Shown: piece by piece, positions 1 to 11,594 of the stretch
Numbering within the stretch: the stretch's first letter is position 1
How the letters are laid out: each line of letters opens with the position of its first letter
Assembly: GCA_964058805.1 (NCBI GenBank)
Contig: CAXKVV010000142.1
Span: forward strand, 186,001-250,000
DNA length: 64,000 bases
DNA from: Schoenoplectus triqueter
Lineage: Eukaryota; Streptophyta; Magnoliopsida; Poales; Cyperaceae
Reading direction: 5' to 3'
Notes under the pieces: model-generated
Seen by the model: the letters and a program-made list of their open reading frames with translations, nothing else
The model's database searches: none
What the model was told of the DNA's origin: nothing
Program-made: the position numbers and the translations under genes

Positions 1-479
1 ACGGTCATAATATATTTTCTTTCTAAAATTACAAACATTATATTTATCCTTCTGAATCCTATATATATATCATTGACGAAAGTGGAAGTCATTTTGTTGG
101 TGCTTGCTAGCCGCTTAGTGCACTATAGTATTAAGACCAAATTAATTATAATTCTGTGCTTGAAAAATGATAATTTAGGCCTTCTGTACTAGGATGTTTT
201 GCCATAAACCGTCAAACAGAAAAGAGAAACACCTCTTATGAGAAGGAGAAAAGAGGAGATGCGTGGCAGGAGGAAAAGTGGGGCCGCGTTGAAGAGAATG
301 AGGAAGTAAACAGAAGACAAAACTCGTGATAACATTTAATAGAAGCACCTTAAGTCCTGCTCTATTTTTGTGCATACCTCTTGCAAAGTTGCAAGCCAGG
401 GATAAATTAAAGTCAACACACCGTGTTGGTTCGACCGCACAGCTAAAATCAGGAAGGTAATGTAATGAAAAAAGACAGT
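1..479. other. AT-rich intergenic sequence, no gene seen
   Basis: No open frame here resembles a known protein and no repeat boundary is visible. A short frame on the minus strand is low-complexity and looks like chance. Confidence 0.5.
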
Positions 480-897
480 TTTTTTTTTATAATTATTCAA
501 ATAATCTTAATTTTAATAATAAGAGTGATAAAATTAAAATTTTAAGAATTGAATGACAACGTATCACTGTCAGTGGCGTGTTATAAAAACGCCACCGACA
601 GTAGCATCTTTCATTTTTTTTTACTTTTCAATTTTTTTTTAAAAAAATAAATTGAAAGGCACTAGTGGGAGTGACGTTTTTCCCACTAGCGTCAAGTAGT
701 AACTTGTGCAACTTTTATGTTTAAAAAAATGAAAGACGCTACTCCTAGTGGCGTCTTTGCACAAACACGCTAGTAGGATTGACGTTTTTATACAGCGCCA
801 ATGACAGTGACACGCTGTCATTCGTATTCTTAAAATTTTAATTTTATTACTCTTATTATTAAAGTTAGGAGTATTTAAATAATTATTATAAGAGAGA
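480..897. repeat. Foldback (MITE-like) element, about 0.4 kb
   Basis: The left arm (about 481-600) and right arm (about 780-895) are inverted repeats of each other. Both carry an AT-rich outer part (taataataagagtgataaaa on the left and its complement on the right), followed by a GC-richer inner part with tgtcagtggcg. The inner part (600-780) holds further related inverted pieces built on 'actagtgggagtgacg'. There is no coding capacity. I read it as a non-autonomous inverted-repeat transposon. The superfamily is unknown because no clear target duplication was found. Confidence 0.6.
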
Positions 898-900
898 TAC

Positions 901-1317
901 ATATATATATATATATAGAGTAATGCTATGGTGCTTCGCGAAGCAAAAAAAATTTTGTGCTTCGCGTCCGTATCTCGAATTTAAAAGTTCAAACGGCCGA
1001 TCCAAACCGTTGAGCATCATCTTCATATTGAAATATCCTTGGAGATCAAATTTTATATTTTTTTGAATTTGTTTGATATTTTTTAGATGGGTACAAAGTC
1101 GCTTGTTTTGGATGGTGCAGAAATCTTTAGATCAACAAACTTTGTACCCATCTAAAAAATATCAAAAAAATTCAAAAAAATATAAAATTTGATCTCCAAG
1201 GATATTTCAATATGAAGATGATGTTCAACGGTTTGGATCGGCCGTTTGAACTTTTAAATTCGAGATACGGACGCGAAGCACAAAAATTTTTTTGCTTCGC
1301 GAAGCACCATAGCATTA

Positions 1318-1353
<36 letters not shown>
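901..1353. repeat. Foldback MITE in a TA microsatellite (family M, copy M1)
   Basis: The element runs from about 918 to 1321 and is bounded by (TA)n tracts at 901-917 and 1322-1353. The termini are gagtaatgctatggtgcttc and its complement. The two arms of about 170 bp are nearly perfect inverted repeats around a loop that itself contains gggtacaaagt / actttgtaccc. It has no coding capacity. Copy M2 at 13964-14367 is almost identical, which suggests recent activity. The placement inside TA repeats resembles the rice Micron elements (family knowledge, not a homology claim). Confidence 0.8.
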
Positions 1354-1355
<2 letters not shown>

Positions 1356-2490
1356 ACAAAAAGAGATACAAAAGAAATACATATATCAAAAGTTTTATAC
1401 TCACTCACATGTGAAAAAAGATATCTTGTTTGTTAGAAAATGAAATTATTTTCTTGCTTTTTGAGAATGAAGAAGTAAGAAAAGACAGGCACTAAAAAGA
1501 TAAAGTTAAAATGGTCAAAAAGAGACTTGAAAATTGAAATTTCATTAATTGTATATTATTGTCCTTCTCTCTTTTAAGGAAAAAAATATGTGATTCTTTA
1601 TTCATTTTGTTGAGAATTAATGTTAAATATATCCAAAAAAAATTTATATGATTATTAAAGAATGGGGTTCAATAGTATAATTTTTAAAAAAAATTATGGG
1701 ATTCACTTATATGTACATGTAAAAATATTAATGATATATAATATAAATTAATGTACAAAGAGTAGTAATATTTAAAAAAAAATGGGGTTCCGTGAATTCC
1801 TTTCTTTCTTACTAGATCCGCCTATGAAGAAAAGTATAGTCATATGGAACATTCATTTCTCTGCCTCAAGAAATAATAATTGATTGCTCTAAGTTGATAA
1901 GAAAAAGCACTATAAGAAATTTGATATGTATATGCGTAAACTACACTCTCTCTGCGTTCTTTGGTTCTAACTTCTTAGGCTGATAAGTGGGCAGCCACAT
2001 AGTTTCTGCCTTCTTTAAATTGACCATCGATTATTTAAAGTCTAAAGTAAATTCTCAACATGACAGAGTTGGCAGCAATTTAGGTCACAATAGAAGGCAA
2101 TCTACTAATTCCTTTCAAGAAACTAAGAAAATTATAAATTATAAATTAAGGTGGTCAAAGCATTTATATGCAAACCTCTCTTGAGAACCAAATTATCATG
2201 CAAAGTAATTCTAGTATTGATGAAGATTTGATTAATGGATATTTTAATTATTTAAATAGGAGATATACAATTTTAAGTTATTTGTGAATTAATTGATTAT
2301 TCATTATACAACTTTCTAATGCTAAAAATATAAAAAAAATTCTTTCTGAAATTACAAACATTATATATTTTTTTCTTAATATATGCAGTCGACGTGATTT
2401 TCAATTTGCAACTGAAACACACATAAAAAAATGATTTTGTTGTTTCTCACTAAATATTTTAAATTTGTTACCACAGTCGAGGACTGTATC
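1354..2490. other. AT-rich intergenic sequence, nothing recognised
   Basis: Low-GC spacer with several T/A runs. Short open frames such as 1987-2184 show no recognisable protein features. Confidence 0.5.
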
Positions 2491-2499
2491 TTAGACCAA

Positions 2500-2760
2500 C
2501 CTGATCAGTGATCACCTCTAATTAAATGGATTCATCTAAGACATGAAATGGGCTTAAATGCTCCGGTACTTGCTAGCAGCTGACTTTTGCTGGGCTTTCC
2601 TCCTACAAGCCTTAGGTCTTTTGGATTTCTAATTTCAGAGGGCTGTGCCTTCAGACAGAACTCACAAAATCTCTTCATGTGTAGTAGCACATAACTAAAT
2701 TGCTCTCTCACTGAAAGTCGCTGTTTTCTCTCGGTCTTGATCTCCTGTACATGCAGCATG
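2500..2760. repeat. Conserved block near DUF247 genes, copy 1
   Basis: This block shares a diverged but ordered set of words with 34430-34640 and 47220-47440. The words are 'tctaattaa', a stretch ending in ctgacttttgctgggctttcc, 'cttttggat', 'gctgtgccttca' and 'agaactcacaaaatctctt'. Two of the three copies lie downstream of a DUF247 gene: this one about 1.4 kb from 4174, the third about 2.3 kb from 49682. On the minus strand each copy has an open or partly open frame with weakly similar residues (KAQ, DPKD or NPKD, QQQSGA-like), but the frames are broken in copy 2. It may be a decayed exon or a repeat family. The function is unknown. Confidence 0.5.
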
Positions 2761-4173
2761 CCTTTCGGTTTCAGGCTTTCACAGTACCATTACAGTCAAA
2801 CAGAGCTCACAAAAGAGGAAGGAGAAGCCCGGTGGTGTATTGATCTAGCATCTAGCCATCTAGGACAGATCGTGACAGTGAGGAGGAAAACAGAGGAGGG
2901 AAGGTGGAGCTGCTATAGTATCGGTGTATATGATATCAGCAAGTGGAGCTTGGTGTTTTCTATAGATACTGGAGATGTGCTTATGGGCGGAGATCAATTG
3001 ACAATGAATTATTTTGATAATTTTGACAATAAGCATTTAAATAAATAGAAAAAAAATCTTAAGAATGACAAAAAGTTTATATATGTGTCCTTCTACGTGT
3101 AGATTGTAAAAAATTTCATTATCATTTAATACTTTATCAAAAACCGTTAAATTGAAACTGTTGCAAATCATATAAAATTTTAATAGTCTTTAATGGAGTA
3201 TCAAATGATAATGAAATTATATAAAATTTGAATGGTCATCAATTTATAAGTAGAAAAATATATTTATAAAAAAAATATTTTTTTAAATATTTTTTATTTA
3301 TTTAAAAATTCATTGTCAAAAAATTTCAAATAACTCATTGTTGTCAAGTGATTCACACCTTGTGCTTAATGTGCTATGATCGGAGATCGGTGCTCTTAGA
3401 TGCGGAGCTACATGCACCCTACATGGGTAAAATTTTGGAGAGAAAATTATAGTGGAACTCTTTACTAATTAATAAATATTTTCGAGTTATTTTAATTATT
3501 AATTGCGCATTGTTTTAATTAATTTTATGCCAATAAATTGGGATGATATAAAAAAATAGAATATAAAACCGACACTGAAAATTAAATTTATGGACTCCTT
3601 GAAGCAGACACTATATATAAGCTATGTGACGCTGTTGTTTCTCCATTTAAAAGCGACACTGTTTGTGAATAAAATATATTAGTTTTTCCGAGATTGTTGG
3701 AAGTTGTTCTTTTCAACAGCTACTACTTAGCTATTTAGTAGGGACTTCTATGAAGTATTTAATTCAATTTACGTTTAATATAACACCACATATATGATGC
3801 ACTATATGTATATTATATATATGTGGATATTTAACATTCATACTTAATTCTATATAAAAAGAAAATTTAATTCCATAACGCAAACTTTAGAACACCCGAT
3901 ACATCATTACAATTACAACAATTTGCTACCAAAAAAAAACACACATACACACACAAAGACATTAACACAATTGCAATTCACACAACGAAACCGTGGCAAG
4001 TGGGGCCAAGCTGCAATCCGGCCGGTCCACAGAATGACATATACCAATCAGGAAACAGGGAATTATAGACAGCAACACGTACGAGGAATTAATCACACAA
4101 ACTTTAATTGTAGTTGTACATAAATACATGCAACAGCATCGCAGCGTGAAGTTGAATTGAACTTGGTTACGAA
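2761..4173. other. Intergenic; one unrecognised short ORF, DUF247 3' flank
   Basis: An open frame of 103 codons on the plus strand (2737-3048) is more GC-balanced than its surroundings but matches no family I recognise. I do not call it a gene. The rest is AT-rich. A CA-rich stretch (about 3938-3958) lies in the 3' flank of the DUF247 gene. Confidence 0.4.
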
Positions 4174-5454
4174 TTAACGCGGATGGTAATAAGCGTAGAG
4201 AGTGTAGAATGTCTGGAGAAAAGACATGATTAACAGTGATGCACCTGCCACCAGTGAAATGATTGCCCAAGGACTGCTGCAGTAGTTGCGGCGCAGACTT
4301 GCCAGTTGCCGATTCGAAATCGATTCATAGAAGTCATTCATTTCTTTGCACACGCTAGCGAAGAAGTTGCACGTGCGAGCGTCAGAACAAAAATTACTGA
4401 TGTCATTGAAGAAAGTGGCAGCCTGTTCGTTGCTTCTGAGTTTGTTGCTTATAACTCCTTTTTCCTGAAGTAATGCCACATCTTCTTCAGAATCAATGAG
4501 AGCGTCGAAAAGTAACACGAAACTCATGCATATCCGATTGCCAGGATCCTTGAAATACTCAAAGGCAATGAGGTTTAGTAATAATTTTGCAATACCTGGG
4601 TCGATCTTCAGACATGGCATGATCATAGTACCACCCTGAAATCTTACCCAGTTACGGTCGGGATAATCGTCCAGCGCTGTAAATGTTACACCAGTTGTCC
4701 GATGTAGCATAGATGCACTTGGTGTCAGTCTTTTGGTTTGGGCAGTGAGGTGAAATTCTTCTTTTGCTGAGATGCACCGCACACCAGAATTAGTATGTTC
4801 TGAAATAAATTCTGGTTGATGCATATTGCCGAAAATAGGAAAGCAGCACCGCCAATACCGTTCAAGAAGGTGCGAAGCATGACCGAACATGCCATTTTCA
4901 TTGAATATCATTGGCATATCCAAACGTATAAATTTTTCAAGAACATACGAGAATGAGCACGGTAATGAATTTTCGGATGTTCTTCTAGAGCAAACCAAAT
5001 AAAACGCGGTCTCAACCGTGAAGAGAGGGATCTGGTTTTCGAGCAGAAGCAGATCAGATCTTATCTGTTTGATGTCGAAACAAAGCAAATCCGTACTCTC
5101 CCACCTCCCGTTGAAGGCAGCGGTGATCACCTGGATGATGAAGCAACTGTCGAGAGCCAACATCTTCAGAAACTTACTACTATCGAGGTTGATGTTATCA
5201 GCGTAGCAAGCCCGTGCCCGACTCTCTAGGGATCTGAAACTAGTTATAAGAGTTTCTATTATATTGTCTTTCGTTGGTAGATTTTGGTCTAGGTCCAGTG
5301 CGAACTGAGCTTTCCTATTCTCCATGTCCCTCAGATTTTCTCGTCCATGGAAGTTTGGACCGATGGATACGAAGTTTGGTTCAAAATCAGATTCTCTTCC
5401 TCCTCTCATATGGTGTGGGATACTATAAATAGTCTCAGGCCGGTTCAAAAGCAT
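4174..5454 (-). CDS. DUF247 / UPF0481 family protein, 426 aa
   Basis: An intact single-exon gene for a plant DUF247 (UPF0481) protein. The ATG at 5454 is well fixed because an in-frame TAA lies two codons upstream. Family landmarks are in order: ETIYSIP near residue 7, FVSIGPNFHG at 28-37, RARACY near 78, FLKMLALDSCFI near 94, LLLLENQIPLF near 134, LLLNLIAFEYF in the last third, and one C-terminal membrane segment (about 395-417) before a short basic tail. Length is normal for the family. The biochemical role of DUF247 proteins is mostly unknown. In grasses, DUF247 genes are candidate male determinants of the S and Z self-incompatibility loci, but nothing here shows that role. A second member lies at 49682-50980. 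Confidence 0.92.
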   Translation of the reverse strand: MLLNRPETIYSIPHHMRGGRESDFEPNFVSIGPNFHGRENLRDMENRKAQFALDLDQNLPTKDNIIETLITSFRSLESRARACYADNINLDSSKFLKMLALDSCFIIQVITAAFNGRWESTDLLCFDIKQIRSDLLLLENQIPLFTVETAFYLVCSRRTSENSLPCSFSYVLEKFIRLDMPMIFNENGMFGHASHLLERYWRCCFPIFGNMHQPEFISEHTNSGVRCISAKEEFHLTAQTKRLTPSASMLHRTTGVTFTALDDYPDRNWVRFQGGTMIMPCLKIDPGIAKLLLNLIAFEYFKDPGNRICMSFVLLFDALIDSEEDVALLQEKGVISNKLRSNEQAATFFNDISNFCSDARTCNFFASVCKEMNDFYESISNRQLASLRRNYCSSPWAIISLVAGASLLIMSFLQTFYTLYAYYHPR

Positions 5455-5566
5455 GGCTTTTTATCCTCTTTTTTTTGTTTAATCTCTATTGCTGAGGTTT
5501 TTTATACTTTATGGAATTATCGATTTTTTTTTTCTTGGAAGATGGTGATGAGGTATCCTATAGTTT

Positions 5567-5579
5567 GGTATATATATAA
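5567..5579 (-). promoter_or_regulatory. Candidate TATA box of the first DUF247 gene
   Basis: Read on the minus strand, ttatatatatacc lies about 115 bp upstream of the ATG at 5454. Spacing and orientation fit a plant core promoter. This is inferred from sequence only. Confidence 0.45.
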
Positions 5580-5639
5580 GCGCAAGCTAGACAACGTCAG
5601 CCTCAAGTCTGACCCATTGATGAAAAATAAAACGAGTTA

Positions 5640-7500
5640 GGATCAATTAAGTGTAACTATTAATATAGGGAATTACATAAAACATTTAGGGCATCATGTA
5701 TAATATCTAGGGATGAGATTTAACCAATATCAGAACTATAGAGAGTACAGGTATCAGTCGGAATCAGGATTTTAGTAAAGGAGGGACCGACATAAGAGTT
5801 TATATCATTAAAATATTAAAATTGATAAACTAAAAGATTAATATACCTCACAAAATAAAAATACTTGATAAATTTAAACCCTAATATATAACTTCTGTGG
5901 GATTGAAGGTGTTATAATTCACACGTCAATGGATGATTGTATTTTTAATTTTGTTCATAAAAGAAATGGTTAGTAAATTAATCATTTTTATAGTTTTTAT
6001 GGATTATTTTATTCAGAACCTGAATCGTAAAAAATCTATAGTTAAATTATTAAATAATCTAAATAGAGCCAAATATTGATAATAGCATGAAATACTAATT
6101 GGCCATTATAAAATTAGTGTATAAATTCAATGATAATTATATTGAACAAACTATATGGTAAGGAGTTATATATTTGATTACATAAAATACATGTATGAGA
6201 AGTAGAGAACACAATCACAATATTGGAATATTGGACTGATTCTAAATTAGATATTTTATGGATTGTATTTTTGTCATTAATGTTACATTTGACTCTAGAA
6301 TTCTTGAATTCTATGTATGAGATTTAATCTCTCTTTTACATAAAATTATGAAAATGTGTAAGAAAAAAGCTATAAAGATAATATCTCAATACATGCATGT
6401 AACTTTTGTGAAGGACAAATATTTATCAAAACTAGTAATATCGTATGCACTTATCATATGAGTGATAGTATTTCAATGTGATCCCTTGCTTGTAGATCTG
6501 TAATTTAATTTGAATTGAGAATAAAAAAACTTTCAAAGAATCATATTTCTATTTTAAACTTATTTATGATATGGTATATGAAAATTGATACGAACAAATG
6601 TTGCTTAAGCATGATCATCTTTTAATCTCGACGGAAAACGCATTTCGTAGATAAGCATGATGTCTTTCCATGAGAATTGACACGAACAGATCTTATAATC
6701 ATGATGATCTTTTAATCGCATTTCGTAGATAAAATTTTACCCCAAGCATAGGAGAAAACGACATGGCGAGGGCAGCGCGCACTATATGAGTCATGTGAGG
6801 AGCTAGTCCACGTCTAATCCACTTAAGTTCATTAACTGATAAATAAATAAAAAAATCAATTATTTAATATAAATTTTTAAATAATAAAAAACTATCAAAA
6901 TAATATTCTTTTACATATTAAAAATAATAATAAAATAAAGCTCAAAATAATGAATAATCAAGTCGATGAACCGTCTCTCTACGGAACTTCATATTTTAAA
7001 ATCTTTGTATAATTCTTTCATTATACACGATATTAAATATTTTTTCAATAAAAATAATGAAATAATCCGGAGTCCAAACAAAATCAGATTAGCAAAAAAA
7101 TTATTTAAAAATATTATTTTTGACAACTCACTAAATCCGCCCTGCACTTCTGAATTCACTTTATTAATAACTTAAAGTGCATAAATATTAATATATATTA
7201 CGTGAATCTAGCAATATTTTTTAAAAGCAATCAATATGTTTACGAGATCACTTATCAAGCATAAATGTTAACATATAACAACTTCATGTGTTAATATATA
7301 TTAAGACAATTATAATAATAAAAATACTAAAGAAATAAGTATTAATTGCAATATCACATATGACTAATCACATGATCTGTTTTTCAAGTTTTCATTAACT
7401 AATTTACCGTGACAAAATATTTCTTTCATTTCAAAAAATAAAGATTTATTTAAAAAAAATATATTTTAGTTTTACATATATATATACATAATTTGGTTAA
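5640..7500. other. AT-rich intergenic sequence, nothing recognised
   Basis: About 1.9 kb of low-GC spacer without recognisable genes. Two short similar stretches (near 6595-6660 and 6680-6725, sharing 'gatcatcttttaatc' and 'catttcgtagataa') suggest a small local duplication. Confidence 0.5.
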
Positions 7501-7870
7501 TATTCAGTTTCAATATATAGTCCGCCTATAGTGATTCTATATGCACTTTGACTAAATATTTAAGGCTCAAATTTAAAATTTTCACTTTCAAAATTTTAAT
7601 GTAAATAATTTAAAAAGAATTTTATGTCATAATCTTATGAATTAACAATTTTCATCATGTTTGAAGTTAGTTTGCTATGTTTGATGATTTTGGAAAGATG
7701 GCAATATTTTTTGCCTCCAAAAATTGGTACTTTAATTATTTTTAGACAAGAAATCTATTTATTGAAACTGAATATTTGAGCCTTAAGCATTTCGACTCAA
7801 AATACTTATGAAATCACCATAACAAGTCCCTATATATATCAAGTTTGAAATTAGTTTACTATACTTAATG
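7501..7870. repeat. Degenerate inverted-repeat element
   Basis: The words 'tatttaaggctcaaa' and 'tttgagccttaag', together with 'catgtttgaagttagttt', recur in inverted order across about 360 bp. The same core words occur in the cleaner foldback element at 62965-63262. It is probably an old MITE. Boundaries are uncertain. Confidence 0.4.
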
Positions 7871-7889
7871 AGAGAGAGTAAAATTGGCA

Positions 7890-8255
7890 TACTCCTAGTA
7901 GCGCGAAGGCCATCCGTATTCTTAATTCAAAAAGTATATCAAATCATCTCTAAATTTTAATTTAAAGTGCTCATTGAATTATTCATATGAAAAACTCCCA
8001 GAATACAAAAATTTAGGGAGTTCAAAATTTTTAAATCACTATTTTTATTTTTTAAAATTAACTCTAAAAATAATAACAAATATTCAATATTTGTAGATCA
8101 TTTTTAAAAATTAAAAATAGTGACTTAGAAAAACTCGAAGCACCCTAATTTTTTGTATCGCATAAATTTTTCATATGAATAATTTGATGAGCATGAAAAA
8201 TTAAAATTTGAAGTTAATTTGATATATCATTTGAGTTAGGAGTGTAAAAGAGCTC
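7890..8255. repeat. Foldback MITE, family F, diverged copy
   Basis: It contains the family F arm (tcaaaaagtatatcaaatca, then 'ctctaaattttaattt') and its inverted counterpart ending near 8240. The middle carries the shared 'tcactattttt ... aaaaatagtgact' foldback. The terminal words are eroded compared with the copy at 13534-13944. Confidence 0.55.
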
Positions 8256-8791
8256 AGTGTGCTTAGAAGTATATTAGTTTTATTTTATATTTGTATAATT
8301 TATTATTGTAGATGATTATTTAAAATTAACATATAATATTTCCAATTTAACAAATATTGTTTGCAGTATAACATATAAACTCGCGCATGTATCGCATCAT
8401 GAGGGTGGATGTTAGAGGAGTGTACTCTAAACATTTTCCAAATAGCATCTGACGTCCTTAACGAAATGAAATGAACAAACAACATATTTATTTCGACTTC
8501 TTCAAAAAGTAAAAACAGTTTTTTTTTTTCATATCGAAATTCAGAAGGATCTTAATAACTAATCAGCATAAGCAAAACCGCACTGTTGTTTTCTTGCTAA
8601 CATGATAGGCTTGTACGTTTTGATTCGATCCAAAGAATCGACAAACGTAAGAGAAGAGAGAAGAATAATAAAACAAATTCCATCCATTCCTTTGATGGCA
8701 GCTCAAAAGGCATCGAGATGAGTGACGTCAGCATACCATGTAATAATCCATGACGTCAGCACCTTGCATTTTGAACCACAACTATAAAGGA
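8256..8791. other. Intergenic, nothing recognised
   Basis: AT-rich spacer between a foldback element and the nested hAT/CACTA pair. The words 'gacgtcagca' recur near 8725 and 8752. No gene is supported. Confidence 0.45.
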
Positions 8792-8799
8792 GTGGTTAC

Positions 8800-10974
8800 T
8801 ATAGTCGAGTTCGAACGAGCTAGACTTAATTCAAACTCAATTTATAAAAATTTGAATCGAGTCAAGTTAAATTTGTGAAACGTTTCGAATGAAAAGTCTA
8901 GGTTAAATTCAGCTCGTTACTATTCGAACTAGTTCATGAGCTAATGCATGAACGTTGACCCAGTTTGACATTTATATTTAGTATATCTACAAACTATAAA
9001 TTCGATATATGTACAAAAATAGTACATGAGTTAGTACAAAATTGATATATCAACAAAGTATATCTTCAATAAAATCTTTACTATACTAATTAAAATGGAT
9101 GGACTGATAAAAAAACTACTGAGTCAGATATATGAGCCGAGTCACGAGCGAATACGAGAAGTTGTTAAACTGTTGAGATGATGAGATGATGAGACACTAC
9201 CACAAAAAAAGTTTTAGAACCGATTATATAAAGGATTTAGCACTGGTTATACAACCGGTTCTAAAATTATGCGGTGCTAAATATTTTAAAAACCGACGCT
9301 AAGAGGAGGTGCTAAATGGGGCATTTAAAACCGATTATTTCAAATAATCGATTCTAAATTCTAATCTTTAGAACCGATTATTTTCAAATAACCGGTTCTA
9401 AACTCTTAAAGACTTTAATTTGATTCTTTCTAATTAGCAGTTTAGAGTCGTTTCTAACTGGCTTTAAATAAATACTTTAATTTAATTCTTTCTAATCGGC
9501 CGTTTAGAGCTATTTCTAATTGTTTAAAACATAAACCATTATTTATGATTTGTTATTTTATTTTTTTGAATTGATTTCTCTAAATTTTGATTAAATAATT
9601 TAATTTCACCATTAACTAATAAAATATATTTTATTAACAAAATAATTATATATAATTTACATATTAAAGAAAATTTGAGAAATTTTCTATCTTTATAATT
9701 TCTAAAAAAAAATAAAAAAATAAAACTAAAATTTCAAATAACATCAAATTCATTTTTGAGCTTCAAGACGAGCTTCAAATCCGTCTTTCTCTTTCTCTTT
9801 CTTTTTTCTTTCTTCTAGACGACCTTTGCTCTTTCTCTTTCTTTCTCTTTTTCTGTCTCTCAATATTTCTTTTATATATGAAATAGGAGAATGAAGAATG
9901 ATAATTCGTGAGATTTAGATTTTTGAATTTTAATTTTTAGATCGTCGGATAAGCATGAACCAACGGTTAGATTAAAAAATATAGCAATCCGTGGGAGCAA
10001 AAGACTAAAATTCTATTGGTCGATGCAAATAATTTTTTTTAGAGCCTATTTTTATTAAAAAGCGGTTCTAATTCATAAAATTAAATTAGAACTGATTTTA
10101 ATTAATATGAATTAGATTAATATGAAGTACTCTAAAATTTAATTTTTAATCTAATTCTCTGATGTTAATTAATATGAATTTTTAATATTAATATGAATTA
10201 GATTTTTAATCAAAGAATTTTTATATTAATATGTTGTCAGAGAATTTTATATAGTATCATAAATTTTAATCACAATTTAGAACCGGTTATTAAAAAAATG
10301 GCTCTAATTTAGGAGCTACCTTGAGTGTCCAAAGCGGATGTATGGTATTGGAGCTACCTTGAGTCGGGAGGATAACTTCATAAAATTGAATTAGAGTCGG
10401 TTTTTATTAACACTAAAATTATTAAAATATTATAGAGCCGGTTATATAAATAACTGATTTTGAGAGTTAGCTTAGAACCAATTTTATTAATAACCAGATT
10501 GAATTTTCATAGAATTTAGAACCGGTTTTTGCTAAAATCGATTTTAAAATAAAAAATTTAGAACCGGTTATTTATAACGGATTTTAATCCATTCAATTGG
10601 AACCGATTTTCATATAACCGGTTATAATAAAAAAATTTGTAACCGATTATTTTATAAAACCAATTCTAATAATTTTAATAAAATTTACAACCCTGCCACT
10701 CTAATCTTTTAGCTGCTGTTTTTTAAAAAATAATTCTAAATAGCCGGTTCTAAATCTAATTTTTCTGGTAGTGAGAGATAAATTATCAGATTAGAATTTA
10801 ACAAAAAAATATATAAACTATTATTATTTGAGCTGAGTCAAACCACGAGTCGAGCCAACCCACTCAAACTCGGCTCATTTAACTATCGAGCCAGATTAGC
10901 TCGAACAAAATTAACTCGAGTCGAATTAGTTCAAGACAAATTAGCTTGAGCCCGAGTTTTTTTGTGCAGCCCTA
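8800..10974. mobile_element. hAT-like non-autonomous element, interrupted by a CACTA element
   Basis: The right end reads ...tgtgcagcccta, the complement of TAGGGCTGCA, a common plant hAT terminus. The left end (tatagtcgagttcgaacgag) is degenerate. The flanks are gtggttac (8792-8799) and gtgggtac (10975-10982), matching at 7 of 8 positions as an aged 8-bp hAT target duplication would. Subterminal DNA on both sides is rich in 'gagtcgaa / ttcgaact' words, like the element at 26785-29005. Without the nested CACTA the element is only about 0.6 kb and non-coding. Confidence 0.65.
9195..10773. mobile_element. Non-autonomous CACTA (En/Spm-type) element
   Basis: It begins CACTACCACAAAAAAAGTTT and ends ...ttttctggtagtg, so the 5'-CACTAC / GTAGTG-3' termini are present. 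The flanking trinucleotide is AGA on both sides (9192-9194 and 10774-10776), the 3-bp duplication expected of CACTA elements. Subterminal regions carry many copies, in both orientations, of a word close to 'aaccggttctaaa', typical of CACTA transposase binding arrays. About 1.6 kb with no transposase frame, so it depends on another element. It sits inside the hAT-like element at 8800-10974. Confidence 0.88.
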
Positions 10975-10982
10975 GTGGGTAC

Positions 10983-11594
10983 ACCAGTGAGAGTACAGAA
11001 TGATTGTTCACTTACAATTTTAGCCGTTGGATCGAACAATATTGTCGAGATTCGGAACATTTAGATTCCGCAATTCACAAACAGGCAGGCAGCATTGACA
11101 GCAATTAACACTGGCGTTGGAGGTTCATATCTGCTATTATGATTGGATAAAAATAAGGACATACTTTTTTTTTCAATCTTGCCCCTCTTTTCATTAATTT
11201 TCCTCAGCTGTCCAGATTCACTAGCCCCTCTTTTCATTAAATTTACATTTTACCTTTTCAATTTTGAGCTGCCCACCTCTTGCCCGTAAAATTGGGGCCT
11301 TCCGTTCTCAATTCAACCAAGCTCCATAATAATTTAATTAATTAAACTAGTCCAAAATTAACTTAATTTGGGATTTCTGCGAGTCTCAGCAACTCATTCA
11401 TGAAATATTTTATGCATTCAAAGGTGTTTCTCTGAAGAGATGATAGAAAAAGGTGTTCAAGGACAACTAAGTTTTTCACTTATTTTTTCTTGTTTTTTTT
11501 CCTTTTTGCCGGTTTGAATACTATATGTCATTTGTTCTAACACTATGCATCATTGGATTTAAGTTTCAATTTCTTGTGGAATATAGTTCGTTAC
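10983..11594. other. Intergenic, nothing recognised
   Basis: Spacer with a small duplication ('gcccctcttttcatt' near 11186 and 11225). No gene, RNA or repeat boundary can be supported. Confidence 0.45.

Noticed and set aside
1172..1436. Frames containing IYIYIYIY on both strands
   Set aside because: These are translations of the TA microsatellite and foldback MITE.
2737..3048. 103-codon plus-strand frame as a gene
   Set aside because: Composition is plausible, but it resembles no known family, and its start overlaps a repeat block on the other strand.
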